Shown piece by piece: positions 1-6,383 of a stretch of 25,225 nt of DNA; position 1 is the first letter of the stretch, and each line of letters opens with the position of its first letter. Below the pieces are notes generated by a model that was given only the letters and a program-made list of their open reading frames with translations, was not told the origin of the DNA and searched no databases. Origin of the DNA: DASVSE01 sp036399715 (GTDB taxonomy: Bacteria; Bacteroidota; Rhodothermia; Rhodothermales; Rubricoccaceae). Position numbers and translations under genes: made by a program. The DNA lies in contig DASWMO010000182.1 in NCBI GenBank assembly GCA_036399715.1, positions 1 to 25,225 of the forward strand. The letters are read 5' to 3'.

Positions 1-640
1 AGTCGCAGATGGCCTTGATGAGAATCCAGTCCACCTTCGCGTCCTGGCAGGCCACGTAGAGCCCGGCCCCCTCCATCTCACCGCCAACCGCTTCGGGCTC
101 CATCGCGACGAGTTCGTCGCGGAAGGCGAGGTTGTCCACCAGCTTCTCGCCGGAGAGCACGAGGCCAACACGCACCTTCGCGCGGTCGAAGGAGAGTTCG
201 GCGCTCCGGCAGCGGTCCAGCAACCACGGGGAGCATTCGACCCGTGGGCCACGCGGGATTACGTGCAGTTCACCGTCCTTCTGCCCGACACGCTGTGACT
301 CGTAGGGGACCAGTTGCTTTGAGACGAGCACGTCGCCGATGGCCTGCTCCTCCTCGTCCACGCCGAACGCGATGCCGACCATGATGACGGCTGCAGGCGA
401 TAGTGCTTCGACTCCCTTCTGCACCGTCTGCATCCCTGCTCCGAGCCCAGCCGTGCCCGGCTCCGAGCGGACGAGCATGACCCGCGTACCGTTGACGACG
501 CCGAGGTCGTAATACGTCTTCCGACTGATGGGCGTGATGACGGCCTCCTGCCCTGTCGCATCCCGGAATGCCTGGAGGACCGCCTTCGTCTCAACGGTCG
601 TGACAGTAACCAGGAGGAGATCTGCTCGGGAATCAGCCAT
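1..640 (-). CDS. Nucleoside phosphorylase / MTA-SAH nucleosidase superfamily protein (partial, runs off left edge)
   Basis: The frame opens at an ATG at 640 and stays open to the window edge, so 213 residues are visible and the C-terminus is missing. A hydrophobic strand (LLLVTVTTVETKAV, residues 8-21) is followed by VIMVGIAFGV (85-94), SGEKLVDN (163-170), GGEMEGAGLY (186-195) and LIKAICD (207-213). The EMEG motif that binds the ribose and the Asp in the '[SC]D' position are hallmarks of the PNP_UDP_1 phosphorylase fold, so it should cleave or phosphorolyse the glycosidic bond of a purine nucleoside. The GIAFGVDEEEQ and 'IGDVLVSKQLVPYE' stretches resemble the phosphorylase-like modules found in multidomain signalling or defence proteins more than housekeeping MTA/SAH nucleosidase (inference from memory of the family). 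It lies beside ahcY, which suits SAH metabolism but does not prove it. No Shine-Dalgarno sequence precedes the ATG. Whether another domain follows cannot be seen. Confidence 0.75.
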   Translation of the reverse strand, partial: MADSRADLLLVTVTTVETKAVLQAFRDATGQEAVITPISRKTYYDLGVVNGTRVMLVRSEPGTAGLGAGMQTVQKGVEALSPAAVIMVGIAFGVDEEEQAIGDVLVSKQLVPYESQRVGQKDGELHVIPRGPRVECSPWLLDRCRSAELSFDRAKVRVGLVLSGEKLVDNLAFRDELVAMEPEAVGGEMEGAGLYVACQDAKVDWILIKAICD

Positions 641-684
641 GTTGGGTGAGGGCGTTCAGAGCAAAGCTATCGCCCCCAACAGAC

Positions 685-721
685 GAGGGGCCGCCCCGTT
701 AGAGAAACGGAGCGGCCCCTC
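685..721. terminator. Strong hairpin between the phosphorylase gene and ahcY
   Basis: GAGGGGCCGC (685-694) pairs with GCGGCCCCTC (712-721), and inside it CCGTT (696-700) pairs with AACGG (706-710) around the loop AGAGA, with one C/A mismatch (695/711). This gives a 15-pair stem downstream of the ahcY stop and upstream of the next minus-strand gene. There is no T-tract, so the terminator role is inferred from position and stem strength. Confidence 0.55.
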
Positions 722-774
722 TCCCCGGGCGGCCATGGCGGTGGCCGGTCCGGGATGTCGGAGATCCCGGGGGA

Positions 775-2052
775 TCAGGTTCCGGCCGAGTAGTCCGTCG
801 CGTAGGCGACCTGGTCCTCGGTCAGCGCGTCGATGGCGATCCCCATCGTCTCCAGCTTCATCCGGGCGATCATCTGGTCGAGCTCCTCGGGGAGGTCCAT
901 GACCCCCTTCGGCATCTGCTCGCCGGCCTCGTGGCGCTGGATGAGGTTGAGGTGCGCCTGGAACTGGTTGGCGAAGCTCATGTCCATCACCTCGGACGGG
1001 TGGCCCTCGGCGGCGGCGAGGTTCACGAGCCGGCCGTCGGCGAGGACGTAGATCTTGCGGCCGTTGTCGAGCGTGTACTCGACGTTGTCCTGGCGGACCG
1101 TCCGCTTCGAGACGGCGATCTCGTCGAGGGCGACGAGGTCGATCTCGACGTCGTAGTGGCCCGTGTTGCAGACGATGGCGCCCTCCTTCATCGTGACGAA
1201 GTGCTCGCCGCGGATGATGTCCTTCATGCCCGTCGCGGTCACGAAGATGTCGCCGACCTTGGCGGCCTCCTCCATCGTCATCACGCGGATCCCGTCGAGC
1301 GTCGCCTTGAGGGCGGCCGTCGGCTTGATCTCGGTGACGATCACGTTGGCGCCCATGCCCTGGGCCCGCATCGCGACGCCGCGGCCGCAGTGGCCGTAGC
1401 CGGCGACGACGAAGTTCTTGCCCGCGAGGAAGACCGACGAGGCGCGCAGGATCCCGTCGAGCGTGCTCTGGCCCGTCCCGTAGACGTTGTCGAAGTCCCA
1501 CTTCGTCTCGACGTCGTTGACGGCGTAGACGGGGTAGAGGAGCTTGCCGTCCTCGCCCATGGCGCGGAGGCGGTGGACGCCCGTCGTCGTCTCCTCGGAG
1601 CCGCCGATGATGTCGGCCGCCTTCTCGGGGAACTGGCTGTGGACCCGGAAGATGAGGTCGGCCCCGTCGTCGAGCGTCGTGGACGGCGTCTTGTCGATGG
1701 TGCGGTCGATGCACCAGTAGAAGTCCTCGGTGCCCTGCCCGTACCACGCGTAGATCTCCGTCCCGCCGACGGCGAGGGCCGCCGCGACCTCGTCCGACGT
1801 CGAGAGCGGGTTGCAGCCACTCCACGCGACCTCGGCCCCGCACGCCTGGAGCGTCTCGATGAGGACGGCCGTCTCCTTGGTGACGTGGAGGCAGCCCGTG
1901 ATCTTGTAGCCGGCGAACGGCTGCGTCTTGGCGTACTCGGCGCGGAGCTTCATCAGGACCGGCATGCGGCTCTCCGCCCACTCGATCTTGAGGCGGCCCG
2001 CGTCGGCGAGCGAGAGGTCGGCGACCTTGTAACGTCCTTCTTTGTGATCCAT
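775..2052 (-). CDS. ahcY: Adenosylhomocysteinase (S-adenosyl-L-homocysteine hydrolase)
   Basis: Cytosolic NAD-dependent enzyme that splits S-adenosylhomocysteine to adenosine and homocysteine, relieving product inhibition of SAM-dependent methyltransferases. The 425-residue product shows the family blocks in order: ADAGRLKIEWAE (16-27), SGCNPLSTSDEVAA (78-91), GGSEETTTGVHRL (150-162), the NAD-binding loop VVAGYGHCGRG (215-225), TATGMKDII (272-280), CNTGHYDVEID (295-305) and EGHPSEVMDMSFANQ (349-363). The GYGHCGRG form and the length, without the ~40-residue insertion of the eukaryote-like class, place it with the shorter thermophile/archaeal-type enzymes (family knowledge). The ATG at 2052 was chosen because upstream codons in the longer frame are not conserved. 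No Shine-Dalgarno precedes it, but a TACATTTG element lies 31 nt upstream. metK lies upstream on the same strand, so two SAM-cycle steps are adjacent, though the hairpin between them suggests separate transcripts. Confidence 0.97.
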   Translation of the reverse strand: MDHKEGRYKVADLSLADAGRLKIEWAESRMPVLMKLRAEYAKTQPFAGYKITGCLHVTKETAVLIETLQACGAEVAWSGCNPLSTSDEVAAALAVGGTEIYAWYGQGTEDFYWCIDRTIDKTPSTTLDDGADLIFRVHSQFPEKAADIIGGSEETTTGVHRLRAMGEDGKLLYPVYAVNDVETKWDFDNVYGTGQSTLDGILRASSVFLAGKNFVVAGYGHCGRGVAMRAQGMGANVIVTEIKPTAALKATLDGIRVMTMEEAAKVGDIFVTATGMKDIIRGEHFVTMKEGAIVCNTGHYDVEIDLVALDEIAVSKRTVRQDNVEYTLDNGRKIYVLADGRLVNLAAAEGHPSEVMDMSFANQFQAHLNLIQRHEAGEQMPKGVMDLPEELDQMIARMKLETMGIAIDALTEDQVAYATDYSAGT

Positions 2053-2082
2053 CTGGAGGGGCGGGAGTGAGGAAACAGTCCT

Positions 2083-2090
2083 CAAATGTA
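2083..2090 (-). promoter_or_regulatory. Bacteroidota-type -7 promoter element upstream of ahcY
   Basis: The minus strand reads TACATTTG here, matching the TAnnTTTG element of Bacteroidota housekeeping promoters (established for Bacteroides and Flavobacterium). It ends 31 nt before the ahcY ATG. No convincing TTG element is seen at the usual upstream spacing, so this is a half-match. Confidence 0.4.
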
Positions 2091-2186
2091 GAGCGAGCGG
2101 ACGGACCGCCGGGCCGGGATTCTGTGAAAGCGCCAGAGGTACCTCGGCGTGCAACGCGGTGGCCTCTAAAGATTTCTAATCGCACA

Positions 2187-2219
2187 GCGCCCCGGCAGAC
2201 GCGAGGTCCACCGGGGCGC
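2187..2219 (-). terminator. Candidate terminator after metK
   Basis: GCGCCCCGG (2187-2195) pairs perfectly with CCGGGGCGC (2211-2219), just past the metK stop codon. Read on the minus strand, the stem is followed within a few bases by A/T-rich ATTAGAAATCTTT rather than a clean T-tract. Confidence 0.55.
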
Positions 2220-2240
2220 CGGTCTGTCCGCCGAGACGTG

Positions 2241-3410
2241 TCAGGCCGTCTGCGCCGCGGCCTCCTTCAGCGCCTCGACGTGCGTGAGCGCCTCCCACGC
2301 GAAGCCGTCGCGTCCGAAGTGGCCGTAGGCGGCCGTCGGGCGGTAGATCGGCGTCTTGAGCGCGAACCGCTCGATGATCGCCGCCGGCCGCAGGTCGAAC
2401 GTCTCTTCGACGATCTCGGCGAGGCGCGCGTCCGGCAGCGTGCCCGTGCCGAACGAGTTGACGGACACCGAGACCGGCCGCGCGACGCCGATGGCGTACG
2501 CGACCTGCACGAGGACCTCCTCGGCGAGGCCCGCCGCGACGAGGTTCTTGGCGACGTGGCGTGTCGCGTAGGCCGCCGAGCGGTCCACCTTGGACGGGTC
2601 CTTGCCCGAGAACGCGCCGCCGCCGTGGGCGCCCTTCCCGCCGTAGGTGTCCACGATGATCTTGCGGCCCGTCAGGCCGGTGTCGCCGTGCGGCCCGCCG
2701 ATAATGAACACGCCCGTCGGGTTGACCCACAGGATGAGGTCGTCGTCGACAAGACCGGTCGGGAGGACGGCCGGGAGGACGTGCTCGCGGACGTCGGCCT
2801 CGATCTGCTCCAGCGTCGCCTCGGGCCCGTGCTGGGTCGAGATCACGACCGTGTGGATGCGCGCGATCGTCTTGCCGTCGTCGGCGTACTCGACCGTGAC
2901 CTGGCTCTTGGCGTCGGGCCGGAGGTAGGTCATGACCTCGCCGGCCTTACGGAGCTCGGCGAGGCGCTGCACGAGGCGGTGCGAGAGCGAGAGCGCGAGC
3001 GGCATCAGCTCCTCAGTCTCGGTCGTGGCGTAGCCGAACATCATGCCCTGGTCGCCGGCGCCCTGCTCGGTGTCCACGCCCTCGCCCTCGTTGACGCCCT
3101 GCGCGATGTCCGGGCTCTGCTCGTGGATCGCCGTGAGGACGCCGCAGGACTGGTAGTCGAACTGGAGCGCGGGGTCCGTGTAGCCGATCTCCTGAATCGT
3201 CTGGCGGACGACCTTCTGGACGTCGACGTAGGCCTTCGTCGTGACCTCGCCCGAGACGACGACGAGGCCCGTCGTGCAGAGCGTCTCGATGGCGCAGCGG
3301 CTCTGAGCGTCCTGTGCGAGGAACGCGTCGAGGAGCGCGTCCGAGATCTGGTCCGCGACCTTGTCGGGGTGGCCTTCCGAGACGGACTCGGACGTGAACA
3401 GCAGCGCCAT
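2241..3410 (-). CDS. metK: S-adenosylmethionine synthase (methionine adenosyltransferase)
   Basis: Makes S-adenosylmethionine from methionine and ATP, releasing phosphate and diphosphate, as a cytosolic oligomer requiring Mg2+ and K+. The 389-residue product has the expected size and all signature blocks: SEGHPDKVADQISDA (11-25, with the catalytic His14 and Asp16), GEGVDTEQGAGDQGMMFGYA (109-128), the glycine-rich loop GGKGAHGGGAFSGKDP (257-272) and VDRSAAYATRHVAK (275-288). The frame is open much further upstream, but that is GC-rich read-through across the acpP region. The ATG at 3410 begins the canonical MALLFTSESVSEGHPDK. No Shine-Dalgarno is visible. It is divergent from acpP, with 237 nt between the two starts, and ahcY follows on the same strand after a hairpin. 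Confidence 0.98.
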   Translation of the reverse strand: MALLFTSESVSEGHPDKVADQISDALLDAFLAQDAQSRCAIETLCTTGLVVVSGEVTTKAYVDVQKVVRQTIQEIGYTDPALQFDYQSCGVLTAIHEQSPDIAQGVNEGEGVDTEQGAGDQGMMFGYATTETEELMPLALSLSHRLVQRLAELRKAGEVMTYLRPDAKSQVTVEYADDGKTIARIHTVVISTQHGPEATLEQIEADVREHVLPAVLPTGLVDDDLILWVNPTGVFIIGGPHGDTGLTGRKIIVDTYGGKGAHGGGAFSGKDPSKVDRSAAYATRHVAKNLVAAGLAEEVLVQVAYAIGVARPVSVSVNSFGTGTLPDARLAEIVEETFDLRPAAIIERFALKTPIYRPTAAYGHFGRDGFAWEALTHVEALKEAAAQTA

Positions 3411-3543
3411 GCGGGCGGGGGATGGAAAGAAGTGAGGACAAGATAGAAGGCCGCCCGCAACCGCCCCGGCACAGGCGGCGTCTTCGGACAAACTGCGCCG
3501 GCGGCGTGCGCCGGATGCCGCAGACGCGGGCCGCCCCGGGTGC

Positions 3544-3575
3544 GTTGCCCGTGCCCGGGGCGTTCCGTAGCTTCG
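3544..3575 (+). promoter_or_regulatory. Candidate acpP promoter
   Basis: GTTG (3544-3547), 20 nt of spacer, then TAGCTTCG (3568-3575). This fits the Bacteroidota sigma-A arrangement TTTG / ~20 nt / TAnnTTTG with one change in the second element. It ends 72 nt before the acpP ATG. Confidence 0.45.
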
Positions 3576-3647
3576 CCCTCCGTGCGGCCCCCGGCTGTGC
3601 GCCCCTCTGCCTGACCCACCTCCCGCGCCCGCAGCGGCGCTCCCCCA

Positions 3648-3887
3648 ATGGCCGACACCGAACAGCGAATCCGGGCAATCATCGTCGAGAAGCTCGGCGT
3701 GGACGAAGCCGACATCACCCGCGAGGCCTCGTTCACCAACGACCTCGGCGCGGACTCTCTCGACACCGTCGAGCTCATCATGGAGTTCGAGAAGGAGTTC
3801 GACCTGACGATCCCCGACGAGGACGCCGAGAAGATCGGCACCGTCGGCGACGCCGTCACCTACGTCGAGTCCAAGAAGACCGCCTAG
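3648..3887 (+). CDS. acpP: Acyl carrier protein
   Basis: 79-residue acidic protein that carries acyl chains as thioesters on a 4'-phosphopantetheine arm during type II fatty-acid synthesis in the cytosol. The attachment site is Ser37 in LGADSLDTVEL (33-43), the classic DSL motif. The flanking sequences IRAIIVEKLGVDEADIT (8-24) and EFEKEFDLTIPDEDAEKIGTVGDAVTYV (46-73) give the four-helix ACP pattern, and the size matches bacterial AcpP. The start is the ATG at 3648. Directly downstream is fabF, whose enzyme elongates ACP-bound acyl chains. The acpP-fabF order is common in bacteria. A hairpin between the genes suggests that part of the transcription stops after acpP, which would fit the higher need for ACP. 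Confidence 0.97.
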   Translation: MADTEQRIRAIIVEKLGVDEADITREASFTNDLGADSLDTVELIMEFEKEFDLTIPDEDAEKIGTVGDAVTYVESKKTA

Positions 3888-3914
3888 CTGGCGCTCTGCG
3901 GCTCGCCCGCCCCG

Positions 3915-3953
3915 GCCCGACGGTCTCCGCACGCGGGGCTGCCGTCGGGCTTT
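3915..3953 (+). terminator. Hairpin terminator after acpP
   Basis: GCCCGACGG (3915-3923) pairs perfectly with CCGTCGGGC (3942-3950) and is followed by TTT. It sits 27 nt after the acpP stop, consistent with an intrinsic or attenuating terminator between acpP and fabF. The T-tract is short. Confidence 0.6.
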
Positions 3954-3975
3954 GACGTAGGCCGGAGACGGGGTC

Positions 3976-3992
3976 CAGGTACCGGGTACCTG
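3976..3992. promoter_or_regulatory. 17-bp palindrome upstream of fabF (possible operator)
   Basis: CAGGTACC and GGTACCTG flank a single central base: a perfect 8-bp inverted repeat 64 nt before the fabF start and outside any coding sequence. Its symmetry suits a dimeric repressor. No regulator can be named from the sequence. Confidence 0.4.
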
Positions 3993-4056
3993 CGTTCTCC
4001 CGCGCGGCCCGCTCGCCGGCCCTCGCGCCCGGCACCCTGAACCAACCCGCCCTTCC

Positions 4057-5313
4057 ATGCCGTTCACGGACCGCCGCGTCGTCGTCACCGGGCTCGGGGC
4101 GCTGACGCCCATCGGAGCCACCGTCCCCGCGTTCTGGGCCGCCATGATGGCCGGCGAGAGCGGGGCCAGACCGATCACGCACTTCGACCCGGAGCCCTTC
4201 GCGACGACGTTCGCGGCCGAGCTCAAGGGCTTCGACGCCGACGCCGTCGTCGGGCGCAAGGACGCGCGGCGCATGGACCCGTTCTGCCACTTCGCCATCG
4301 CCGCCTCGGACGAGGCGCTGCGCGACGCCGGCATCGACTCGGCGACGCTCTCCGAGGAGGAGCAGAACCAGACCGGCGTCGTCTTCGGGTCGGGCATCGG
4401 CGGCATGAAGCTCTTCCAGGACCAGGTCGTCGGGTACGCCCACAAGGGGCCGCGGCACATCTCGCCGTTCTTCGTCCCGATGATGGTCATCGACCAGGCG
4501 CCGGGCCTCATCGCGACGCGGCACCAGTTCCGCGGGCCCAACTACGCGACCGTGTCGGCCTGTGCGACGTCCAACAACGCCATCGGCGACGCCTTCCTGC
4601 TGATCCGCAACGGCCTCGCCGAGACCATCGTCGCCGGCGGGACGGACGCTTCGATCACGGAGATCGGGCTCGCGGGCTTCTCGAACATGAAGGCCCTCTC
4701 GACGCGCAACGACGACCCGGCGACGGCGAGCCGCCCCTTCGACCTCACCCGCGACGGGTTCGTGATGGGCGAGGGCGCCGGCGCGCTCGTGCTGGAGAGC
4801 CTGGAGCACGCGCAGGCGCGAGGCGCGCGCATCTACGCCGAGGTCGTCGGGCTGGGCATCTCGGACGACGCCTACCACATCTCGGCGCCACACCCCGAGG
4901 GCCTCGGCGCACGGCTGGCGATGCAGATGGCCCTCCGCACGGCCGGGCTGGAGACGACGGACGTGGACTACCTCAACATGCACGGCACGTCCACGCCACT
5001 CGGCGACATCGCGGAGACGAAGGCCATCAAGGCCGTCTTCGGCGAGCACGCATACGCGATGAACCTCTCGTCGACGAAGTCGATGACGGGCCACCTGCTC
5101 GGGGCGGCCGGCGCCATCGAGGCCGTCGCCTCGATCCTCGCGATCACGAACGGCCGCATCCCGCCGACGATCAACCTCGAGACGCCGGACCCCGACTGCG
5201 ACCTCAACTACACGCCGAACGTGCCGCAGGAGCGCGAGGTGCGCGTGGCGCTCTCGAACGCGTTCGGCTTCGGCGGGCACAACACGTGCGTCGTCTTCAA
5301 GGCGATGGAATAG
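4057..5313 (+). CDS. fabF: 3-oxoacyl-[acyl-carrier-protein] synthase II
   Basis: Condenses malonyl-ACP with acyl-ACP to elongate fatty acids. The 418-residue thiolase-fold protein has catalytic Cys169 in VSACATSNNA, His309 in NMHGTSTPLGD, Lys341 and His346 in SSTKSMTGHLLGAAG, and the glycine-rich C-terminal loop NAFGFGGHNT (401-410). The ATG at 4057 gives the standard RRVVVTGLGALTPIG beginning. Its last ~120 nt form the left copy of a 121-bp direct repeat that bounds an integrated element. The present stop (KAME-stop) differs from the displaced copy at 13555 (KAMDA-stop). The gene is therefore probably a hybrid of a chromosomal 5' part and an element-supplied 3' end, and remains intact. A short hairpin follows the stop directly. 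Confidence 0.97.
   Translation: MPFTDRRVVVTGLGALTPIGATVPAFWAAMMAGESGARPITHFDPEPFATTFAAELKGFDADAVVGRKDARRMDPFCHFAIAASDEALRDAGIDSATLSEEEQNQTGVVFGSGIGGMKLFQDQVVGYAHKGPRHISPFFVPMMVIDQAPGLIATRHQFRGPNYATVSACATSNNAIGDAFLLIRNGLAETIVAGGTDASITEIGLAGFSNMKALSTRNDDPATASRPFDLTRDGFVMGEGAGALVLESLEHAQARGARIYAEVVGLGISDDAYHISAPHPEGLGARLAMQMALRTAGLETTDVDYLNMHGTSTPLGDIAETKAIKAVFGEHAYAMNLSSTKSMTGHLLGAAGAIEAVASILAITNGRIPPTINLETPDPDCDLNYTPNVPQEREVRVALSNAFGFGGHNTCVVFKAME
5189..5309 (+). repeat. attL: left 121-bp direct repeat (functional fabF 3' end)
   Basis: Identical to 13428-13548 except at 5241 (G here, A there) and 5244 (C here, T there). Both changes are silent in the fabF frame (Val-Arg). The differences divide the repeat into identical blocks of 52 bp (5189-5240) and 65 bp (5245-5309). 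Recombination must have happened within one of these or between the two differences. Identity ends abruptly on both sides. Confidence 0.93.
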
Positions 5314-5328
5314 CCCTCTGTGAGGGCT
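5312..5328 (+). terminator. Hairpin immediately after fabF
   Basis: AGCCCTC (5312-5318) pairs perfectly with GAGGGCT (5322-5328) across a 3-nt loop, starting in the stop codon itself. It lies beyond the repeat and so is element-derived: the element seems to supply a new fabF 3' end as well as a new C-terminus. No T-tract follows. Confidence 0.45.
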
Positions 5329-5340
5329 TCGCGGCGGGTT

Positions 5341-5362
5341 GCGTCACAGTCTGCGTCACAGT
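5341..5362 (+). repeat. End-associated repeat, copy 1
   Basis: Two GCGTCACAGT units separated by CT (22 bp), 32 bp inside attL. The same 22 bp recur at 5464-5485 and 13346-13367 in the same orientation. Candidate arm-type binding site for the recombinase or a directionality factor. Confidence 0.85.
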
Positions 5363-5463
5363 AGAACCCCGCACGGGCGGGGCTCAGCACGTTTCGGCGG
5401 GGCTAGCGTTGGGCTGGCCTCGCCGTCGTTCTGTTCGGCGTCGAGGCGCTTTGGGCGCTGCGT

Positions 5464-5485
5464 GCGTCACAGTCTGCGTCACAGT
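5464..5485 (+). repeat. End-associated repeat, copy 2
   Basis: Exact copy of 5341-5362, 123 bp further in and in the same orientation. Two copies at the left end against one at the right give asymmetric ends, as is usual for integrase arm sites. Confidence 0.85.
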
Positions 5486-5768
5486 TCGGCCCGCTTGGCG
5501 GGACCGTGGACACGGGAACGAGCATCGGGTGAAGGAACGTCGGGCAGGCTCTCTGCCCATCCGTGCGGGATTGCCCCGCGCCCGTCAACCTAAGCAAATC
5601 GAGGCGCACGCGCAACACGTACAGCGTACTTTTGGCACCGCTTCCGTGCACGCCGTTTCGGGCGATTCGCCTAGGCGCTCGAAAGATGCAATGAATCGAA
5701 GTGGACTGATAGACGAGGTTTCAGGTTCTCCCATCCGCGCGTTTTTTGGCTAGGTCATCGAGGACTTT

Positions 5769-6173
5769 TTGGGGCAAGGTGCCATCCGTGGAGGTGGCAA
5801 AACGTGGGGTGAAGGGCCTTCCAGGGTAGTCTACACGGACGGGCGGCGCGACCTCTCTTTGCGTATCGCCGCTCCTCTGGAGAGGGCGATAGAGCAGGCG
5901 CGACAGGCTTTACACGTTGACGCGGACCGTCAACGCCCGACACCGCTCACGGATATACAAAACGGCCTTATTGCCTGTTTAAACAGGCATTATCCTACAG
6001 TTGACAGCGCGTCCGATCCCGCGAATCGAGGTCAGGTGTGGAAGGTCAGCCAAAGCAGGGCAGCCCGAGAACAGGCCTCCAAGTCCACCTGTCCAGAGCC
6101 TTCAATGGTAGCTTGGAAGCACGCGCCGCCCCTAGACCCCATTGAGCGACTTCAGGCGAGATATCCAAGCTGA
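5769..6173 (+). CDS. Small ribbon-helix-helix-like element protein
   Basis: 134 residues from a TTG at 5769, preceded by GAGG; no better start is visible. The segment RRDLSLRIAAPLERAIEQAR (26-45) followed by TPLTDIQNGLIACLNRHYP (58-76) reads as strand-helix-helix, similar to ribbon-helix-helix DNA-binding proteins with a longer linker. The tail (77-134) is hydrophilic and unrecognised. Its end overlaps the start of the next gene by 32 nt in another frame, which suggests translational coupling and supports it being real. An 18-bp palindrome lies inside it at 5972-5989. Possible roles are an autoregulator or an excisionase-like factor for the attachment site. The call rests on residue pattern only and could be wrong. 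Confidence 0.45.
   Translation: MGQGAIRGGGKTWGEGPSRVVYTDGRRDLSLRIAAPLERAIEQARQALHVDADRQRPTPLTDIQNGLIACLNRHYPTVDSASDPANRGQVWKVSQSRAAREQASKSTCPEPSMVAWKHAPPLDPIERLQARYPS
5972..5989. promoter_or_regulatory. 18-bp perfect palindrome (possible operator)
   Basis: TGCCTGTTTAAACAGGCA is a perfect 18-bp palindrome in an A/T-rich patch, within the preceding small gene and about 150 bp before the XRE-type regulator. A TTGACA hexamer follows at 6001-6006, though no good -10 element is seen at the usual spacing. It could be an operator for either neighbouring DNA-binding protein. Confidence 0.45.
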
Positions 6174-6342
6174 GCTTGGGAGTCGGGGGTGGTCCAAGTA
6201 CCGCCTTGCCCAAGAGAGTGGGGTAAGCAAGACCTCCGTGTCGGAGTACCTAAAAGGGCGTCGTGAAATCGAGTCGGACGCTCTCGAACGGATTTGCAGC
6301 ACCCTCGGCCTGACGCTAAAGCGGGATGAGGGTCTTGACTAG
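6142..6342 (+). CDS. XRE/Cro-type helix-turn-helix regulator
   Basis: 66-residue protein starting at a TTG at 6142; no ATG precedes the HTH, so this start is the best available. The segment GWSKYRLAQESGVSKTSVSEYLKGRREIESDALERICSTLGL (16-57) is a typical five-helix HTH_XRE domain, with recognition helix around SKTSVSEYLKG. It fills almost the whole protein, like restriction-modification controller proteins and small phage-type repressors. It overlaps the preceding gene and ends 41 nt before the methyltransferase. An inverted repeat GTTCCG-AATA-CGGAAC begins at its last base, between -35 and -10-like elements, and is a natural candidate for its operator. The likely role, by inference, is timing or limiting methyltransferase expression. 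Confidence 0.8.
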   Translation: MSDFRRDIQAELGSRGWSKYRLAQESGVSKTSVSEYLKGRREIESDALERICSTLGLTLKRDEGLD

Positions 6343-6363
6343 TTCCGAATACGGAACCATCTT
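6335..6363 (+). promoter_or_regulatory. Methyltransferase promoter with an embedded operator
   Basis: TTGACT (6335-6340), exactly 17 nt, then CATCTT (6358-6363), a weak match to a -10 box. The spacer carries GTTCCG (6342-6347), AATA and CGGAAC (6352-6357), a perfect 6-bp inverted repeat. A bound dimer would block polymerase. The predicted start lies only about a dozen bases before the methyltransferase ATG. Confidence 0.5.
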
Positions 6364-6383
6364 GCAGCCCACCCAACACTAAG

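Larger units (their letters stand above)
5314..5768. other. Non-coding left end of the element
   Basis: No convincing gene is seen on either strand; the open frames here have no protein-like character. The stretch holds two copies of the GCGTCACAGT doublet (5341-5362 and 5464-5485) and a small hairpin CCCCGC-ACGG-GCGGGG (5367-5382). It probably forms the left attachment-site arm. Confidence 0.5.

Noticed and set aside
931..2070. Long plus-strand open frame opposite ahcY (379 codons)
   Set aside because: Highly charged Arg/Asp/Val-rich translation typical of the antisense frame of a GC3-biased gene; ahcY is unambiguous here.
2053..2186. SAM or SAH riboswitch upstream of ahcY
   Set aside because: The TACATTTG promoter element leaves a leader of only about 25 nt and no riboswitch-like fold was recognised; a covariance-model search would be decisive.
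2067..3446. 459-codon plus-strand frame opposite metK
   Set aside because: Same antisense shadow effect; no family-like sequence, and metK covers the region.
3411..4541. N-terminal extension of the metK frame on the minus strand
   Set aside because: Runs antisense through acpP and fabF; the canonical MetK start is at 3410.
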